Assembly: GCA_961205875.1 (NCBI GenBank)
Contig: OY540810.1
Location: 33,976,001-34,040,000 of the forward strand
Reading direction: 5' to 3'
Source of the DNA: Sialis fuliginosa
Lineage: Eukaryota; Arthropoda; Insecta; Megaloptera; Sialidae
Length of the DNA: 64,000 bases
In this document: positions 1 through 14,124 of the stretch, piece after piece
How the letters are laid out: each line of letters opens with the position of its first letter
Position numbering within the stretch: the stretch's first letter is position 1
The notes under the pieces: generated by a model
Database searches by the model: none
Told to the model about the DNA's origin: nothing
The model's input: the letters and a program-made list of their open reading frames with translations, nothing else
Position numbers and translations under genes: made by a program

Positions 1-3000
1 TTATCTATACACATGGCATATTATATCTTTAATATGAATTTACGAATTATTATCATATCTTTAGACTTTTATGCATATTTAATATCATAGTTACAGTGGA
101 AAAAAATAATAAGAAAATGCATTGTCAATAGGTTATCCATAAAATACGTACGCAAAAAGGGGGGAGGGGGGCAGTTGCCTAGCGTGATGATGTGTCGTGG
201 AGGGGGGAGGAAGTTCGAATAAACGGGATGTGACGCGACATTTGAAATACCTACCTACATTAATTTTATTTTTATTCCTATTTTTTTAAAAGGACGTTGT
301 TGATAATAATAATCATTCATTTGAGGGAGGTCCTACAGGTTTTGTGACGTAGGGGGTTAAAAAAATGTGTTGCAGCGAGACAAAGGGGTAAAAAAAGCGT
401 GAATTTTGCGTGACATATTTTATGGATCACTCCCAACTAATTATATCAAATCGATCATATTTGTTTATTGTACTGTTAAATGTTATTTAATTTTTAAAAT
501 CAATATGAGAAGTGTATCCGGTCTATTTTTAAAAATACCACCACATGAAATGCAATTTTCTTCGTCGTTTCATGAATGAAAAACAAGAAGAAAAAGTTTG
601 AGTTTGTTCCAATTTATATGCATCGTATATTCGACACGCAACATTTTCAAACAAATATATTTTATTTTTAATATACGTGAATATGCACAGTACATCAAAA
701 CTACCGTCTCTGCTAGATTCACTTTATTGTAACTGCATTTCACGAATATCACGTGACGACACGCTACCACCAATCAGACACAGGCACAGTATCACGTGAT
801 TGATGATGTAACTGTCATCGTAAAATAAATGATGTGGAAGTTACTAATCATTGGTGGATTCAGTAACACAATAAGAACCATTAAAATGATGATACTAGCA
901 TGGTTTAGATCAACTATTTCTTGAACTAAATGGAAAAAAATAAGGCGATGAACAATTTTTGGTGCATTCTAATAAAGAATCCTTTATTATTGCTGTTTGA
1001 TATGATAGTAATACAGTTTTCTAGATGGTATTTAAACATTGGAATAATTTGGAAAATGAATTTGAAGATTTGTGTTATTTTTTTGCATTTATTTCAAATT
1101 TTGGTCAACTGTGGTGTTATTGCTTGGCCATAAAATGCAAATTGAAAATTTTCTAATTTCTAGTTATCCGATTTGAGTGAGTTTTAATAGGATTTTATCC
1201 TAATAAAAGATGATGTTAATTCAAAAGGATTTCTGTTAATTTATTACGTTTTGCCGTTACTTAAAAATTTCAATTTGACGACAAATTGAACTTTGTTTAT
1301 ATTTTTATTAGAAAAAATTAAACCAATCGACATTAAAATAAGTGAATATGGAGACGTAATGTTTTCTTTCAGAAAATGTAAACTTTCAAGTGGGTTATAA
1401 AGAAATTTAATATATAATGCTAATTTCATTGTACATACGCAAAAAAAATTAGGACGAGAATGGAAATCACTTCAAGCCATAGCTTGTTTGGGGTGTGCAA
1501 TGTATTTTTTTGTCAACTGAATCTTATGATTCCTTAAATAATAGTATTAATGTAATAATCATTTCGAAGAGGTATCCTATTTCCAAGCTTCATAAAAGAC
1601 TAATATTTAGTTAATAAGAATCATATTGCTTCAAAGTTATTTATATTTCTAAGTAAATTTGAACTAGTGTCCCAGTTTGAGGTCAGCCCAAAACGAATCC
1701 GAACTATAAAGCAGATGCTTATTTTAGGTTCAGCCGCTATAAACTTGTTTCATTTTCATCTTATTTATGTGTATACTATTTCTCATCGTATGTTATTATG
1801 CACTTACACGCATGATCACTGTTCCCACGCAATAGCTGCAGTTTTACTACACTGTTGCCATATTCAATCATTTTAATTTATTTTCATCTACTCTGTTGTT
1901 CTTACTTTTAAATGACCAACCCTTTTTTTAATGTTTTGTTTTGTATATTCATATGTAAATGATTTGTTTATGAAAAATAAAGTAGTTATTAACTTCTATG
2001 TTGTTGAGCTATTGTTTCCGATATTCTCCCGAAATAAAAAAAATGGATTTATGACGATTTATAAGAAAATGTAATGAAATAATTACTTCATAATTAACAA
2101 GAAGGTGAAATCAGTACATTTTAAAAACTTTTGTATTAATAAACAGGACCGTACTTAAACTATCAAAAACTTATTGTTAGGTTAGGAAAGACTATGGGAC
2201 ATGGTAGTCCATATTTGAAACTGTTACCAAAATTTGATGGTGGCCATCTTTTCTTAAATGTCACTTTCGTCATTTCTATTATGCATATTATTTCAGAGGC
2301 GTCAGTTAAAAATTTATAATATGCAAATATGCTTTAAAATATAATTGGATTTGGTATGTATGAGAGATGATAGTTCCCAATAAACTTTTCTCTCTTAATC
2401 AATTATGTGTTATCAGTTCTATATCTTTCCTTGTCTAAGGTTAAAAGACAGCAAAAAAGTGCAAAGGCTCTAGGCAAATTCCTAATTTGCCTTCTATATA
2501 ACGCGCCACTGTTTCTCACGAGGCCCCCAATTAGCGCCTTATAAGTACAGTTCTGCTAATAATCAGGGTTAGAAATTATCGGATAATTTCGACTTCTGAG
2601 TAAATAAGGAATTGCACTTTTAAATCATTTTCTTTTATTTTTCTTAAAAACAATACATCAATTTAAAATGAGTACGTTTCATTACTTGACTTAAAATGTA
2701 ATGACTAAACAGAAATATTAAAGTTTATTCTTGGAATTATTTATGTTTCACAGAAAACTTAAGATTCTCAGATATTTGTAATCGTTTCTGAAAATTGGCC
2801 TAGTTTCATCACAAATTACAGTAAACATATCCAAGGCTTCTCATCTGACATGATTTTAGAAACAATTAATTTTATAAATAGGTACATACAATATGAGCAT
2901 TTCAATCAAAACATTTATTTTGACTTTTCCTATATTATCTTAAATTTTGATAGGTAGGTACTTCAAATATTTTAAATATAATTTTTTTTTAGTCTCGTGT

Positions 3001-3980
3001 CAAAAGCCGGTCTCGTCTCTAATACATACATATATACATAAATATTGTGTACATTACTTATATCTACAGTTATCAATTTATGTTGAACCTCTTATTAAAA
3101 ACAATTAACATTGAGTTAGTTGATACCGTTTTAAAATCAGTAACGTCTGGTTAATATTAGACAGTTTCGTTTTGTCAAAATTCAAGTGATCTTGATTTTT
3201 ATACATTGTCACTTTATCTTTAAAATTATATTATTTTTATATATCCAACTTAAGTTTATTGACCTTTAAGGGCCATACATTTTTAGTTTTTAATTTTTTA
3301 GATACTTATAAAAACTTTGTGACCATTGTAACTTTTCGAATTACAAGCCACGTGATTTTTTTTCATCGACCATTCAACCACGATGATTTCTTGTCGAACA
3401 ATGAGAAATATGTTAACAATGCGCGTACCTATATCTGTCAGTTACCCACGTTTTTACTTTCCGGTTTTAAATATACACAGATAAGTTATAAAAAAAACTC
3501 AACTGCCTTGACCTTAGTTGGCTGTGTCCCAAACCATCTTCCAATACACGTACACTCGTCGAGATAAATAGCGCATTGTTCGTCACTGAAAATGCGTTCA
3601 GTATGTATTTGGTCGACTGCGAGATCCGCCACGACGGTATCAAGCATGCGTTGGGTGTATTATTTTACTTTTTATATCGTCCGTGATTTCGTGTGTATGT
3701 GTGTGTATATGTTTCGTCGCTGTGATTCGATAGACGCATACATTCACATACTTGTATATGCATAATATTGTCATTACGTCACTATTTCAATAGGTTAAAC
3801 GCTTGTTCTTATAGTTGGGGTGTTATGTATGACGTGTGATGTCATTGATTATTGTAATTTTTTACATTGTGTCAAGTATTGGCTTTTTTTTGTTGATTTT
3901 GAAATGTATTTGATAATAAATAATTCAGTTCACCTCGTTTTTAACTGAAGGAAAAAGCAAGGAGGGCATTAGAGGTATGT
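1..3980. other. AT-rich non-coding stretch
   Basis: Apart from the repeat fragment at 2155-2450, I see only AT-rich unique sequence with scattered poly-A/T and G-rich tracts (160-210). The frames at 570-773, 930-1133, 1667-1876 and 3259-3567 are short, AT-biased and unrecognised. Confidence 0.6.
2155..2450. repeat. Dispersed repeat family, fragment 1 of 3
   Basis: Blocks CTGTTACCAAAATTT, CAGAGGCGTCAGTT, AATTTATAATATGCAAATATGC and TTGGTATGTATGAGAGATGA are shared with 31340-31700. The tail ATCAATTATGTGTTATCA... and CCTTGTCTAAGG is shared with 37095-37345. No termini recognised, so class unknown. Confidence 0.65.
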
Positions 3981-3988
3981 GTATAGTT

Positions 3989-4491
3989 CAGTGGCGTACG
4001 CCGGATTCTGTTAAGGGGGGAGGGGAGGCAAATAGAACTAAAATTTTACCGTGGTATTTTTTATTATATACTCCCTAAAAAAATTCAGAGATTAATAAAA
4101 AGTAAAATCAAATTTTATATGATTCAAAGCTCATTCAAAAGCTTACACGTTCTAGTTTTTAAATCAAAAGCTCAAAAAAATTTACCATCCTCTGCCGCTT
4201 TGTGTTCGAAAAAGTATCCCTTCATTTTTTATAAACTTTAAAAGCGTTTATAAGATGCAACAATTTTTTAATGAAAAAAATTCATTATAAAAAGCGTTCG
4301 AAAGCTTGTTCTTTTCACTTGAAAATGTGTTGCGTTTTTTTTGACCGTATTATTCACTGTCAAAATAAATTAAATTCCTGTATATCATGAAATAATGATC
4401 GCACAATAATCGGCTTAAGAAAGCTGAAAATATTTTCTTTAAAATGTTTTTGACCCCCCCACTCTCCTAACACTCCCTATATACGCCACTG
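3989..4491. mobile_element. hAT-type MITE (CAGTGGCGTA termini)
   Basis: Terminal inverted repeats are CAGTGGCGTACGCC and the matching TATACGCCACTG end. The flanks are GTATAGTT (3981-3988) and GTATAACT (4492-4499), an 8-bp duplication with one mismatch. No transposase frame; the interior is AT-rich with poly-purine/poly-C patches just inside the ends. Confidence 0.75.
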
Positions 4492-5034
4492 GTATAACTA
4501 TTCCTATTATAGATTTATATTATTTTGCGTTTACACATCTATTATAAGCAAGGTAAGGTAAGGAACCCTAGTTCTATTTCATCTCGTTTAAATTCAAGTG
4601 GTATCGTTTTGGCCTCGTCTCATCCAAATTTAAACCAATCTCGTCTTGTCATTTATACTATCGGCACCTATTGTTTTATTTTCATTAACTATGCAAACAA
4701 ATGAACGAACGTTCAGAAAATGAAAGTATTCCATACATCAAAACAGCAGATGGCTGGATTATAAAAATACGCACCTTTACAGCTCATCTGTTTTTAAAAT
4801 TTACACAGTAAAATTAATGTCTTTCCATTAGTTATAATGGCAAATAAACAATTAACAGCATTGTGAATTACAAACGTTTAAAACTATCCTGTTAATGTAT
4901 GTATATTACTATTCGCCCAATTAATCAATGTTATGGATTTGTTACACATCTGCATTCTTTGAAGGTAATTTTGGTATGTTCAGAAGTCGTCCATAAAATA
5001 CAAAGTCTCAGAAATTGATGTTTAATATGTACAC

Positions 5035-5179
5035 TAAGAGTCGATCCAGACTATCGTGCCAGTCCCGGTCCGGTCTCGCTCCAATCAAATATAAATATAC
5101 AATAAACACAAACATTTACAGTATTTACTATACTGAATATTTGACTGGAGTGAGACCGAACCGTGTGGATCGGCCCTTA
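5035..5179. mobile_element. TA-flanked MITE, family of 38765
   Basis: Termini AGAGTCGATCCA and TGGATCGGCCCT lie between TA dinucleotides (5035-5036, 5178-5179). Internal blocks CGGTCTCGCTCCAAT and GACTGGAGTGAGACCG are also inverted. A second copy is at 38765-38938. Tc1/mariner-type by its TA target; non-coding. Confidence 0.7.
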
Positions 5180-5685
5180 TTGGATATTAACAGGGCTGGC
5201 ATCAGTCTAGTCTTCGATATGTTGTCTAGACACTCGAAAAATTTGCGTGTCTCGAATTACCCACCAGAAATAATAATCAGATTTTATGAATAAAAAGTTA
5301 ATTTAAATTTTCATTTGTATAACTGCATTAATTGATAATTTTTAATGTTCTAAAAACCATATTTAAGAAAAAATCCCTCTTCCCCCCCACTTTTGTATTG
5401 ATTAACAAATGGAAGGTTAAATTGTAGGCACCAACTTAAAAAATGACTAAAAGTAGCTATTTGGTATTTGAACAGATATTAATGATTTTATTGAATTAAA
5501 AGTTTATTTTCTTCTAAAAATTTAGTCCATAATTCATAATATGAAAATTATTGTAGGTTATGAAGTTTCATTTATGGAATTTTTCCAAGAAAAATAAAAT
5601 TACACCTGCTCTTTAAAACTATCTACTACTGAATTATAAGTATATTTATTTATTTTAAATGGCCTAATGTAATAAATCTATACAA

Positions 5686-6548
5686 CAGCGGTTTCTAACC
5701 TGTAGTCACAGCTCAGGGGGTTCTTTTAAGACATAAAATTCAAAAATACCTTAAGTATTAAAGGAAACAGTAATTTGTTAAAATTAATTAACATTACTGC
5801 TGTGAGATACAGAAACATCATGCAAGGTACTTTAATATTTTTATGAAGTATTAAGACCGAACGATCTTTTCCAGTATACAGTGCCCGTCAAAAGTCAGTT
5901 AATCGATTTACATACAAAACAAAAAGAAAAGAAGAGCATACAGAAACATGGTTTATTGATTGGTAATTTAGATACAAAAGTAATGACGGTTTAAATGTTA
6001 CATTTTGTGTTCAAACTGCCGTACTTTATACGGGCTGCCATGGCGACATAACCACAGTAACCAACAATTTTGTATTCTGGCAGCGTTAACGGGCCTTGTA
6101 TTTTATAAATCAGTTAAAATATAGAAACATAGTAAATGTGGAGTATGATACATATAAGATAGAGGTTACACGATCAGTCTGGTATCAGTTCAGTCCGTGA
6201 CCTTCAGACTGATGAAAAATATTAATATTTAAAAATCCGTCAGTCCACTTTATTAGTCTGTCAATCAATGCATTAAACGATCAGCTTGGCTTCAGTCTGG
6301 TATCAGTCATAGAATGAACTAAAATACTAAAATACTAAACTGATGCCAGACTGATCTTGTAACCTCTATCTAAGAGTGGAAGTAGGCACAAATAATTTAT
6401 TTTAATTTTAATTATACTATTAAAAATGATTATCTTATTTTGAAGAACCATTAAAAAGTTTTTTAGCATAGGTACATTTAGTACCGAAGAATGAAAATAT
6501 AATTCAACATTTAGGACTCCTTGTCATTCAAAAGGATAGGAACCGCTG
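5686..6548. mobile_element. hAT-type non-autonomous element with a nested MITE
   Basis: It begins CAGCGGTTTCTAACC and ends GGATAGGAACCGCTG. Flanks CTATACAA (5678-5685) and CAATACAA (6549-6556) match 7/8. The CAGNGGTTCT-type terminus is common in hAT elements. The interior holds another inverted-repeat element at 6157-6371. No transposase frame. Confidence 0.6.
6157..6371. mobile_element. MITE (AGATAGAGGTTACA termini), nested
   Basis: The left end AGATAGAGGTTACACGATCA is mirrored by TGATCTTGTAACCTCTATCT at the right end. The inner CAGTCTGGTATCAGT block recurs in both orientations, giving a multi-hairpin structure of about 215 bp. It lies inside the hAT-type element 5686-6548, so it inserted later. 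Confidence 0.75.
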
Positions 6549-7651
6549 CAATACAATATTTACTCTTTATAAAATGAAATAAAGTTTCATCAAGTGAAAC
6601 ATAACTTCAAAAAGTATTTAAATATATTCTTAATCCGAAATAATTTCTAACTTTTCAGTGAAGAGATAAGGACAAAAACTGTCAAATACTGTTCGGTTAA
6701 AAATAAAAGGGGTTACATTTAATCTGATTATAATAACGATCGTTATACATATTACTTATTTAATGAACCAAATAAGGTTACACAGAAACCATATAATTTA
6801 AATTAAAGCACCTCCCTTCTTATACTTATAATTAAAAAAAGTAATAACACGTTTACTTTTAATAAGAAAATTAATTTCAAATCTGAAAATCTTCAGGTAC
6901 GAAAGTAAATATCAACAAAATGGCACTTTAATTTCTTTCCATGTATATTTTATTACAATCCCAAGTGAAACCGATACTCCCAGACGCCGGGTGCTAAGGA
7001 TCGACCACTTAATCGTGGCACACTGCGATGTAGCAGGTTGTTCGACAGAAACATCACCTGCTCTCAGCGTTACATTCACTGTGTGTATGTATGTATGTGT
7101 GTTTGATTTTATATTATTCTTAATGCTCGTACAAGGTTGTGAGAATTACAATAATTATGGTTGTAACAACCGATTTACCGTATTCGGACATCTGTTAAGT
7201 CTTCGATACAAAAGAATATGATTGTTCGATAATTTTAATGTGTATTTAGTGCGGGTTGTTCATATGTTTCCGTTGTATTTGATCGCGTTTTTTGTTGCGA
7301 AGAAAAATTAGAAAGGAGTCTTCGAGCCTAAAGAATTATACTTATTTGAAAACTAACATACAATAGGAAAATTGACTTATAATAGTAGCTAAGTGTGTCA
7401 TCTAACGCACGAATGTTGGTTCAGAACTAAAAATGAAGTTGATTAAAAACCTAAAAAAAAAAACCAATTGAAATTTTTCGTATGTTAAAAATTTGAGTAT
7501 CTAAATATGGCGCGATTTGGGGTTGGGGCGCGAAACGCCCAGGAACAAAGCCCCTAGTAGAGAAATAAATATTTTTTTGGAAACTTAGGGAGTTCTTGAA
7601 GTGAATCTTGGCTTCTGGACGTAATCTAGTCGAAATAACGATTAGTTTAAT

Positions 7652-8274
7652 TACAGTAGTACCTCGCAATAACGGCGTTTCGTAATAACGGCGCTCTTAA
7701 ATATAAATTTTTGTATTTAAAATTTTATATTTATGTTTATTTTTCAGTTGTAAATCATGTACTGTACGTACTAAATATATATTTCAGGGCCGTAACTACT
7801 ACCGAGGCAGTGCCCCGGGGCCCGCGGCAGTGCAAAACTTTTTTTTATTTGGTTCAACTTGAAAATGTTACAGTTATTACAAATTCAGACTTTAATGACC
7901 TTGCCAATTAAATTTTACATTTATATTCATTAAAATTAGTAAGAAGTGTAAAATTCAAATTGGCGATAAAAACAGGCCATTTAAATAATAAAAAAAAGGT
8001 CTTCAATTTTTATTTTTGTATATTCTGGGGGGGGGGGGCTCGGTCAATTCTTGCCCCGGGCCCCCCGAGCCTCTAGTTACGGCCCTGATATATTTAAAGT
8101 TAAATATGGTGAAAATTTCCCTTTTTATCATTGTTTTTATAGTTAACACTTATAGTACACAATTTTGTTTGCACTCGCGAGGCACAAAAAAAGCCTTAAT
8201 TCACTTACCGGCGTTTTTCACTTAACGGCGAAGGTTCTGTCGTAATTATGCCGATATTGTGAAGTTCTACTGTA
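7652..8274. mobile_element. Tc1/mariner (pogo/Tigger-like) MITE split by a hAT MITE
   Basis: CAGTAGTACCTCGCAATAACGG at 7654 and the reverse-oriented ...GAAGTTCTACTG ending at 8272 lie between TA dinucleotides. ACGGCG repeats occur near both ends in opposite orientation. The CAGTAGnnCCTCGC terminus resembles pogo/Tigger ends. Element 7785-8087 has inserted into it. Confidence 0.6.
7785..8087. mobile_element. hAT MITE with perfect 8-bp duplication
   Basis: Terminal repeats CAGGGCCGTAACTA / TAGTTACGGCCCTG are perfect over 14 bp, and the duplication ATATATTT is perfect (7777-7784, 8088-8095). Inside are GC-rich blocks (CCCCGGGGCCCGC; GCCCCGGGCCCCCC) next to each end. 303 bp, non-coding, nested in 7652-8274. 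Confidence 0.9.
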
Positions 8275-11001
8275 TTTTTTTAATTCATATACTAAAAATC
8301 TAATTTTTGTTAGATTCTAACAAACTTACATTATTTTAAAATTAAGACATTTGCATCAATATACATTACAATTATATAGCCAAAAATTCTGTCCCGAAAT
8401 CAAATGAGTTAAATTACTTTAATATTAGACATTTCAATGAATTCAATATTGAAAAACAATTTATGCACGCAAAATTTTTATGTTCAAATAAATTCGTGTA
8501 GATATTTATCTATGTAAGTATATATACTTATATAATGTATTCAAACATCTATAAAATAATAATTGTATTATAAATTCAGTTAAAGTTTATTCTTGGTATT
8601 TTTTTTTTTAGAATTTAGTTAAGTGATATGTAAAATAGATTCCACATTTTTTACGAAGGAAATGTTTCCTTTGAATTTTATTCACGTAGTATGTAAGAAT
8701 TGTTGTATATGTAATAGAATATAAACAAACCGACATAGATATGTATTTTATTGTTTGCGTTTGCATAATTTTAATGTAGTTTATAAAAACTTACTTTTTA
8801 TAGTCTCATTATTGACTTTTATTTCTTGGATAAATGATTAAATAACAGATAAACATGTGCTGAGAAATGCAACGACAGAGGGAAGATAAATATATTTATG
8901 TCAGATAGGTAAATGGGTTTTATACATTTAAGCATTTTAAGATACATTTTAATATATTCTTTGTTGTTTGAGGGAATGTATAGTTTTATTTTCATTACTG
9001 TATGATATAATGTAAATGAAAACGATTGCCCGTCGGTTTTTTATTTGTACTAATCAGATTAAATTATCCTTGTGTATCAGATGGATTATCACATGGTCAT
9101 AACAATACATACAATATCGTTGTAAAGTAGAATAAAAAACACGTTCAAATATGCTATAGCTAACATAGTGGTCTATAAGAAAAACTAAAGTTAGGGCTTG
9201 TAACTCGGAAACTAAAAGTGATATACAAATTCTAAATACATCAATCAATTCTACATAAAAAGTGCTTTAAGAAACCGTAAACAAAAAGTACCTATCTACT
9301 TTGACAAAAAAGTTAAAGCCATTTCAATAAATTACGAATTTTCAGATTTTTGGGTATATTGCCTAAACTACATAGAATTATAATTTTTTTTTATGTAGTA
9401 ATATTCACCCCTCCCTTACAAATAATTCATCCCATTTAACCAAATCTGTATCTCTTACCGTTTAGGACTTATATTCCTATGCATTTTACGCTTATCTTGG
9501 ACATCCTGTATAAATTGTGAATGCATCTATTCCTGCTATTAATATTGGTAAACTGTCATTATCAGTTATTTTTTTATAATAACTTTGGCAATTAATTTAA
9601 ATGCTGTTTGTGAACAATTGAATTAAATGGAATAATAATTTAATTTATTTAATGAATTACTAAAACGATTATTTTAACTGCATATTATCTTTAAAAGAAA
9701 ATCTCTATTTTACTGATTGCCACTATTAAAATTAAACATCAATTAAACTAATTATAACCTTCTATTTTCTGATTATTTTACAATAATCAAACAGCTATCA
9801 AATAGATTTGTGAAATTAATTGAATCAGAAGTCTTTTATTAAATAAAATACATTATGGTATATTCGTTGGCGATTATATAGGCCATAATTCGAACATGGC
9901 AGAAATATTATGTTGGGTCATATTTTCTAGTTTCGGAAAAAAAATTCACATGAACAAAAGAGCTTTGTGAATATTTTGCAATCGTCGGAATGATAATATT
10001 TTATGTAATAAAAATAATCAAACTCCAGGAAGTTGATATTTTTTTTTTATAAACTAATCAAATTGCTCTGTGTTTTTTTAAACCTTTTATTTTAATTCTT
10101 AATCTATATTATACACATCATAATATATGAATACATAATGTATATTTTACTTTTTTGTATCCATTTGTTCTTATTATTATTACTCAAAAAATTAATTTGG
10201 AAAGTTAAACACTTTTTAAATTATATAATTAAATTGCACCCAATAAACCGATAACTTTTTATTTTAGAGAAGAGAAAATCTGTAAGGAATGATGCAAAAT
10301 GATATTTTTTATTGCGCATATAAAAGAGGCTTGAGATTTGTTGAAAAGCCGGCATTTAAATGCTCTTTGAGAACGTTATACTTACCTCAGAACCATTTCA
10401 ATACTTAATGAGATGCTGGAATCTAATCTGCCAATATTGTATGTAGACATGTCTCGACTTTAGACCATAAATATTTGATCGGCTTCATCACTACGGCAAT
10501 TCACAAATTTTACCTTTTCAGTACTAAAAATTAAAAATTAATGTTTTTTCATTTAAGTATTGTTGGATTGTTCATTTCGATCACATTAAAACTACTAACC
10601 GATTTTGATGGGACTTTCACTGTTAGAAACCCGTATACTCTAGAGATATTTTACGGTATATGATAAGTGTTACGGCAGGCCCGTATTAAGAAAATTCACA
10701 ATTTATATTTTCTAATAAATATGTGTACAAATAAAAAGGATAATCAATGACAGTTGTAATAAACCAAAAATTTATATTGAATTATTAGGTCAGGTACGTA
10801 TTAGGATTGAACACACACTTCTAAAAATTGGGAGAAGTCATCGGTAAATGTTATAGTGTACAGTAAAAAAGCTCTTAACGTTTGAATATATCGATTTAAA
10901 ACAATTTTGAAAATTCAATTATAATGTTTTTGTTTATGAATGTATCTGACTGAAAGTAAAAAAAATCTGAAAATACTTAAAATTCGCAATTCTCAAATCT
11001 A
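8275..11001. other. AT-rich non-coding stretch
   Basis: Contains the half-element 9076-9515. Otherwise unique AT-rich sequence. GATGGGACTTTCACTGTTAGAAA near 10600 recurs, slightly changed, near 40236, so both are probably fragments of one unnamed repeat. Confidence 0.55.
9076..9515. repeat. Single arm of the long-TIR element found at 58069-59109
   Basis: About 430 bp is strongly similar to the right half of the foldback at 58069-59109. Shared blocks are ATATCGTTGTAAA, AAGAAAAACTAAAGTT, TTTCAGATTTTTGGGTATAT and CTTACAAATAATTCA, and it ends TTGGACATCCTGTATA. The opposite arm is missing, so this is a half-element, perhaps left by recombination between arms. The reading frame across part of it is fortuitous. 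Confidence 0.75.
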
Positions 11002-11142
11002 ATGCGGTGTTCACACCAAAGAAAACAAAACAGCAACACGGTGTTTGAAAACACGTCGTATTTAAAAATGCATAAGCTTTATTGCACTTTTGTCAAAAAG
11101 ACACGATGTTGCTGTTTTGTTTTTTCGGTCTGAACACGGCAT
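11002..11142. mobile_element. Small MITE (ACAAAACAGCAACAC arms)
   Basis: The left arm contains ACAAAACAGCAACACGGTGT and the right arm ATGTTGCTGTTTTGTTTTTTC, bounded by ATGCGGTGTTCA / TGAACACGGCAT. About 140 bp; a related copy is at 17401-17534. No coding capacity. Confidence 0.7.
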
Positions 11143-13471
11143 AAGATATCAAAATTATTAAAGGTATTCTGCGACATTAAAAAAAAATTGGGTGTAACAC
11201 ATGAAATTTAATACACATCGAAATTGTAACTATATCAGTCGATAGAAAAAGAAAAACTGCACACAAAATTTATTTTTGCATTTCTGACCCTTTCGCCAAG
11301 TGAAATATTAACCATCGATATACCACTTTTACACTACTTTTTCAACTATGTCTATATAAAAAAGCACAATTTTTCTCTACACCGTTTTGTATCACAATCT
11401 AAAAGACACGGTGTATATTCAGGAGAGATTATGTAAAGAAATAATCAATTACACGCACAGAAAGCGTTTGGGCATGACATGGCACTTAAAGGGTAAAGAA
11501 TCGTTTTCAGATTGTTCGCGTGAGTTTCTAAACGATGAACGTTTTTCATTCTTTCCTCCTTATCTTTTATTACACTCTTTTAAATATGTTATCGTTTGCA
11601 AACGCGTAAATTTTGATGGTGTGTGAATTTTGACAGTTTACGATGTGTATTATTTACATTTTTTTAGTACATTTCCTTTGTTTTCTGTATTTACTTACAG
11701 TTTTATTGAATTGTTGACATTGGATGATATATACTTTTTGTAATAAGATAATATGACATAATGCGTTAAGTATATAAAATGAATCCATTTTTTGCTATTG
11801 TTAATAGTCTATTATTCTGTTTTATGGTTGGATAGTTTTCTTGGTTTCAACGCATTCTTTCTCTCCAGTTGAGTTAAATAAAGGGGAAAATCATTACACT
11901 GTTTTGGTTTAGTTATCAATTATCATTGAAGACATGTAATAGCTATTTTATGTAATATAGATCAGATTAAAATAAAATGCTGAACCAAAAAAACTAAAAA
12001 AGGTTAGGAAAAGTTTTAAAAATAATTTAATTGGAAATTAATATGGAAATCAGTTAAACCTTACAATTATTTTGTACGTTTGTTAACAGTTCCCCACCCC
12101 TCTATCGACCTTGAACTTAGTTTAAAGAAATTTTTATGCTTTACAAAAAATTATTTTGTACCGTATTTGTAAAAAGAACGGTTGTAAAGAAAACCGCGAA
12201 AAACTGTGACCCAATTCCGTCATGTTTTCAAGATGGCGCTGGTAGCACAGTTTGGATCAGCTCGTCCTTTTTGGGGAATAATCAAGGACACGAATTATTT
12301 CTGCTTGAACTCTAATTTTTACACTACAAAATGTTGTTAAACTACAAAAATTCTTAAATGATAAATTAAATCCTATTTGTACTAGCTGCTAATTGTAAGT
12401 TGGTTTGTTATCAGCGGTTTTCCATTATGTATATTATTTTCAATCCATCAGTAAAACGCTTAATGAATTCATGTTTACATTAGTTTATAAACATTAACCA
12501 TATGTCTGGTGTACAGAAATAAATATACATATATATACTACATTAATTCTTTCTATTAAATGGGTCAATTCCAGTAACCAATTCTCGCTGGAAACGATGC
12601 GTGATTTACATTGTTTCACATTGAGTGAATTCAATGATTTGATTGTATTTGTTTGTATATAATTTTGTTTATAACGCATACATTTTTTTTGGATTGTGTT
12701 TATTGAAATAAGTTGTATTAAAAAGTAATCGTAATTTCTATTTTATATTGATTATACTTAAACAATTGATTTAATCAATACATAAAGCGGAAAATATAAA
12801 TTGTTAAATATAATAAATGTAAATACATGAAATTTCGTGCTTATCTTGAATATCTTATGTAGGTTGCAATTATAGTATTTTTCACTGTTTCATAGGAATT
12901 TTCGAATATAAATTAAATTTATTATTCATACATATACGATAAGTAATCATACACTTATCATAATATAATTCAATAAAGTACTTAATAACTATCTTTAATT
13001 ATACTTATCGTAAGTAATATTTTTATTGCGATAGAAATAATTTTTCGTGTGACATTTATTTTATAGTATATGGAATATATGTACATATATGAATACATCA
13101 TTTCCATAGATATAGAGCATGGACCGCGCATTTGATTCGAAAACAGAACCGTGTCAAAAGAAAGAGATAGAAACTGGTTTGGGATATACTTGTCCTTATT
13201 TAAACAGGAGTGTCTGTTTCATTCTTGTTAGAAAAAGGGATAGATATATCTCAAAAGCCACTGCATCTCTCTCACTGTTTTGGAGAAATGTTACACCATT
13301 ATGTTATTACAAATTTTGCAGTCCATGCTCTATAATGTCTATGATCATTTCTAAAAATTTCGGTAAACACAGTAAAAAAATACCATATATAAATATGAAA
13401 ATCCTTGATTAGTGTTCTGCTCCATAAAAATTAAATATGTAGATATGTGTACTGAAAAATTACTATATTCC

Positions 13472-13650
13472 AGTGGTTTCTAAACTTTTTCGACTAATTG
13501 TAAGATTTTTCCATAGTGCCCTTCCCTAAATCAAAGCATGACTAACATGTATAATGAATAAGTCAGACAACTGCATTATTGAACAAATTCATTGATTTAT
13601 TAATATTAAATTAATGGGATTGATGAGCCACGGCACCCCTGTAAAGACTG
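13472..13650. repeat. hAT-like fragment (CAGTGGTTTCTAAACTTTTT)
   Basis: CAGTGGTTTCTAAACTTTTTC is a typical hAT terminus. The GAGCCACGGCACCCCTGT stretch at about 13625 resembles the inner part of such elements. No matching right end is seen, so it appears truncated. Similar lone ends are near 40486-40513 and 45205-45225. Confidence 0.35.
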
Positions 13651-14061
13651 ACTATAATCTAAAAAAAACATTATTTTTTTTATCAAATTAATTATCATAT
13701 GAGGTATTCACCATGGATTTTGAAAAGTTAAAAATATAATTCTGTGTCAATTTTACTATTCAAATGTGGGGGGAGACGATAACTAATATTCCATCCAAGG
13801 CTCTAGTCTACATTGAATTAAAACGATAAATTATTTTTCTTATTGTAAGTTTTATTAGCAATCTGACACAATACAACTTCTAATTAACAAGAAGCGAAAT
13901 GGGAAAATCACGATATTGAGAATAAAAGGCGCAAAAGCTTTGCGCTAAAAAATTGTCCCCAGAAACATTTATTGGCAAGTATAACAGCTAACAATTACAA
14001 CACGTATAAAAAGTAACAATCGAGAAGAGTGGTGTGCCAACGATGGGCGTGTGCAATAGTT

Positions 14062-14124
14062 TCCAGTGTGTGTGTATGTGAGGGGGGGGGGGCGTGTATG
14101 TGTGCATGTGTGTATTTGTATATA
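14062..14124. repeat. GT-rich microsatellite with G12 tract
   Basis: GTGTGTGTATGTGA is followed by a 12-base G run and further TGTGTGCATGTGTGTATTTG. The overlapping reading frame (14066-14284) is a product of this repeat. A shorter GT array lies at 35038-35060. Confidence 0.85.
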
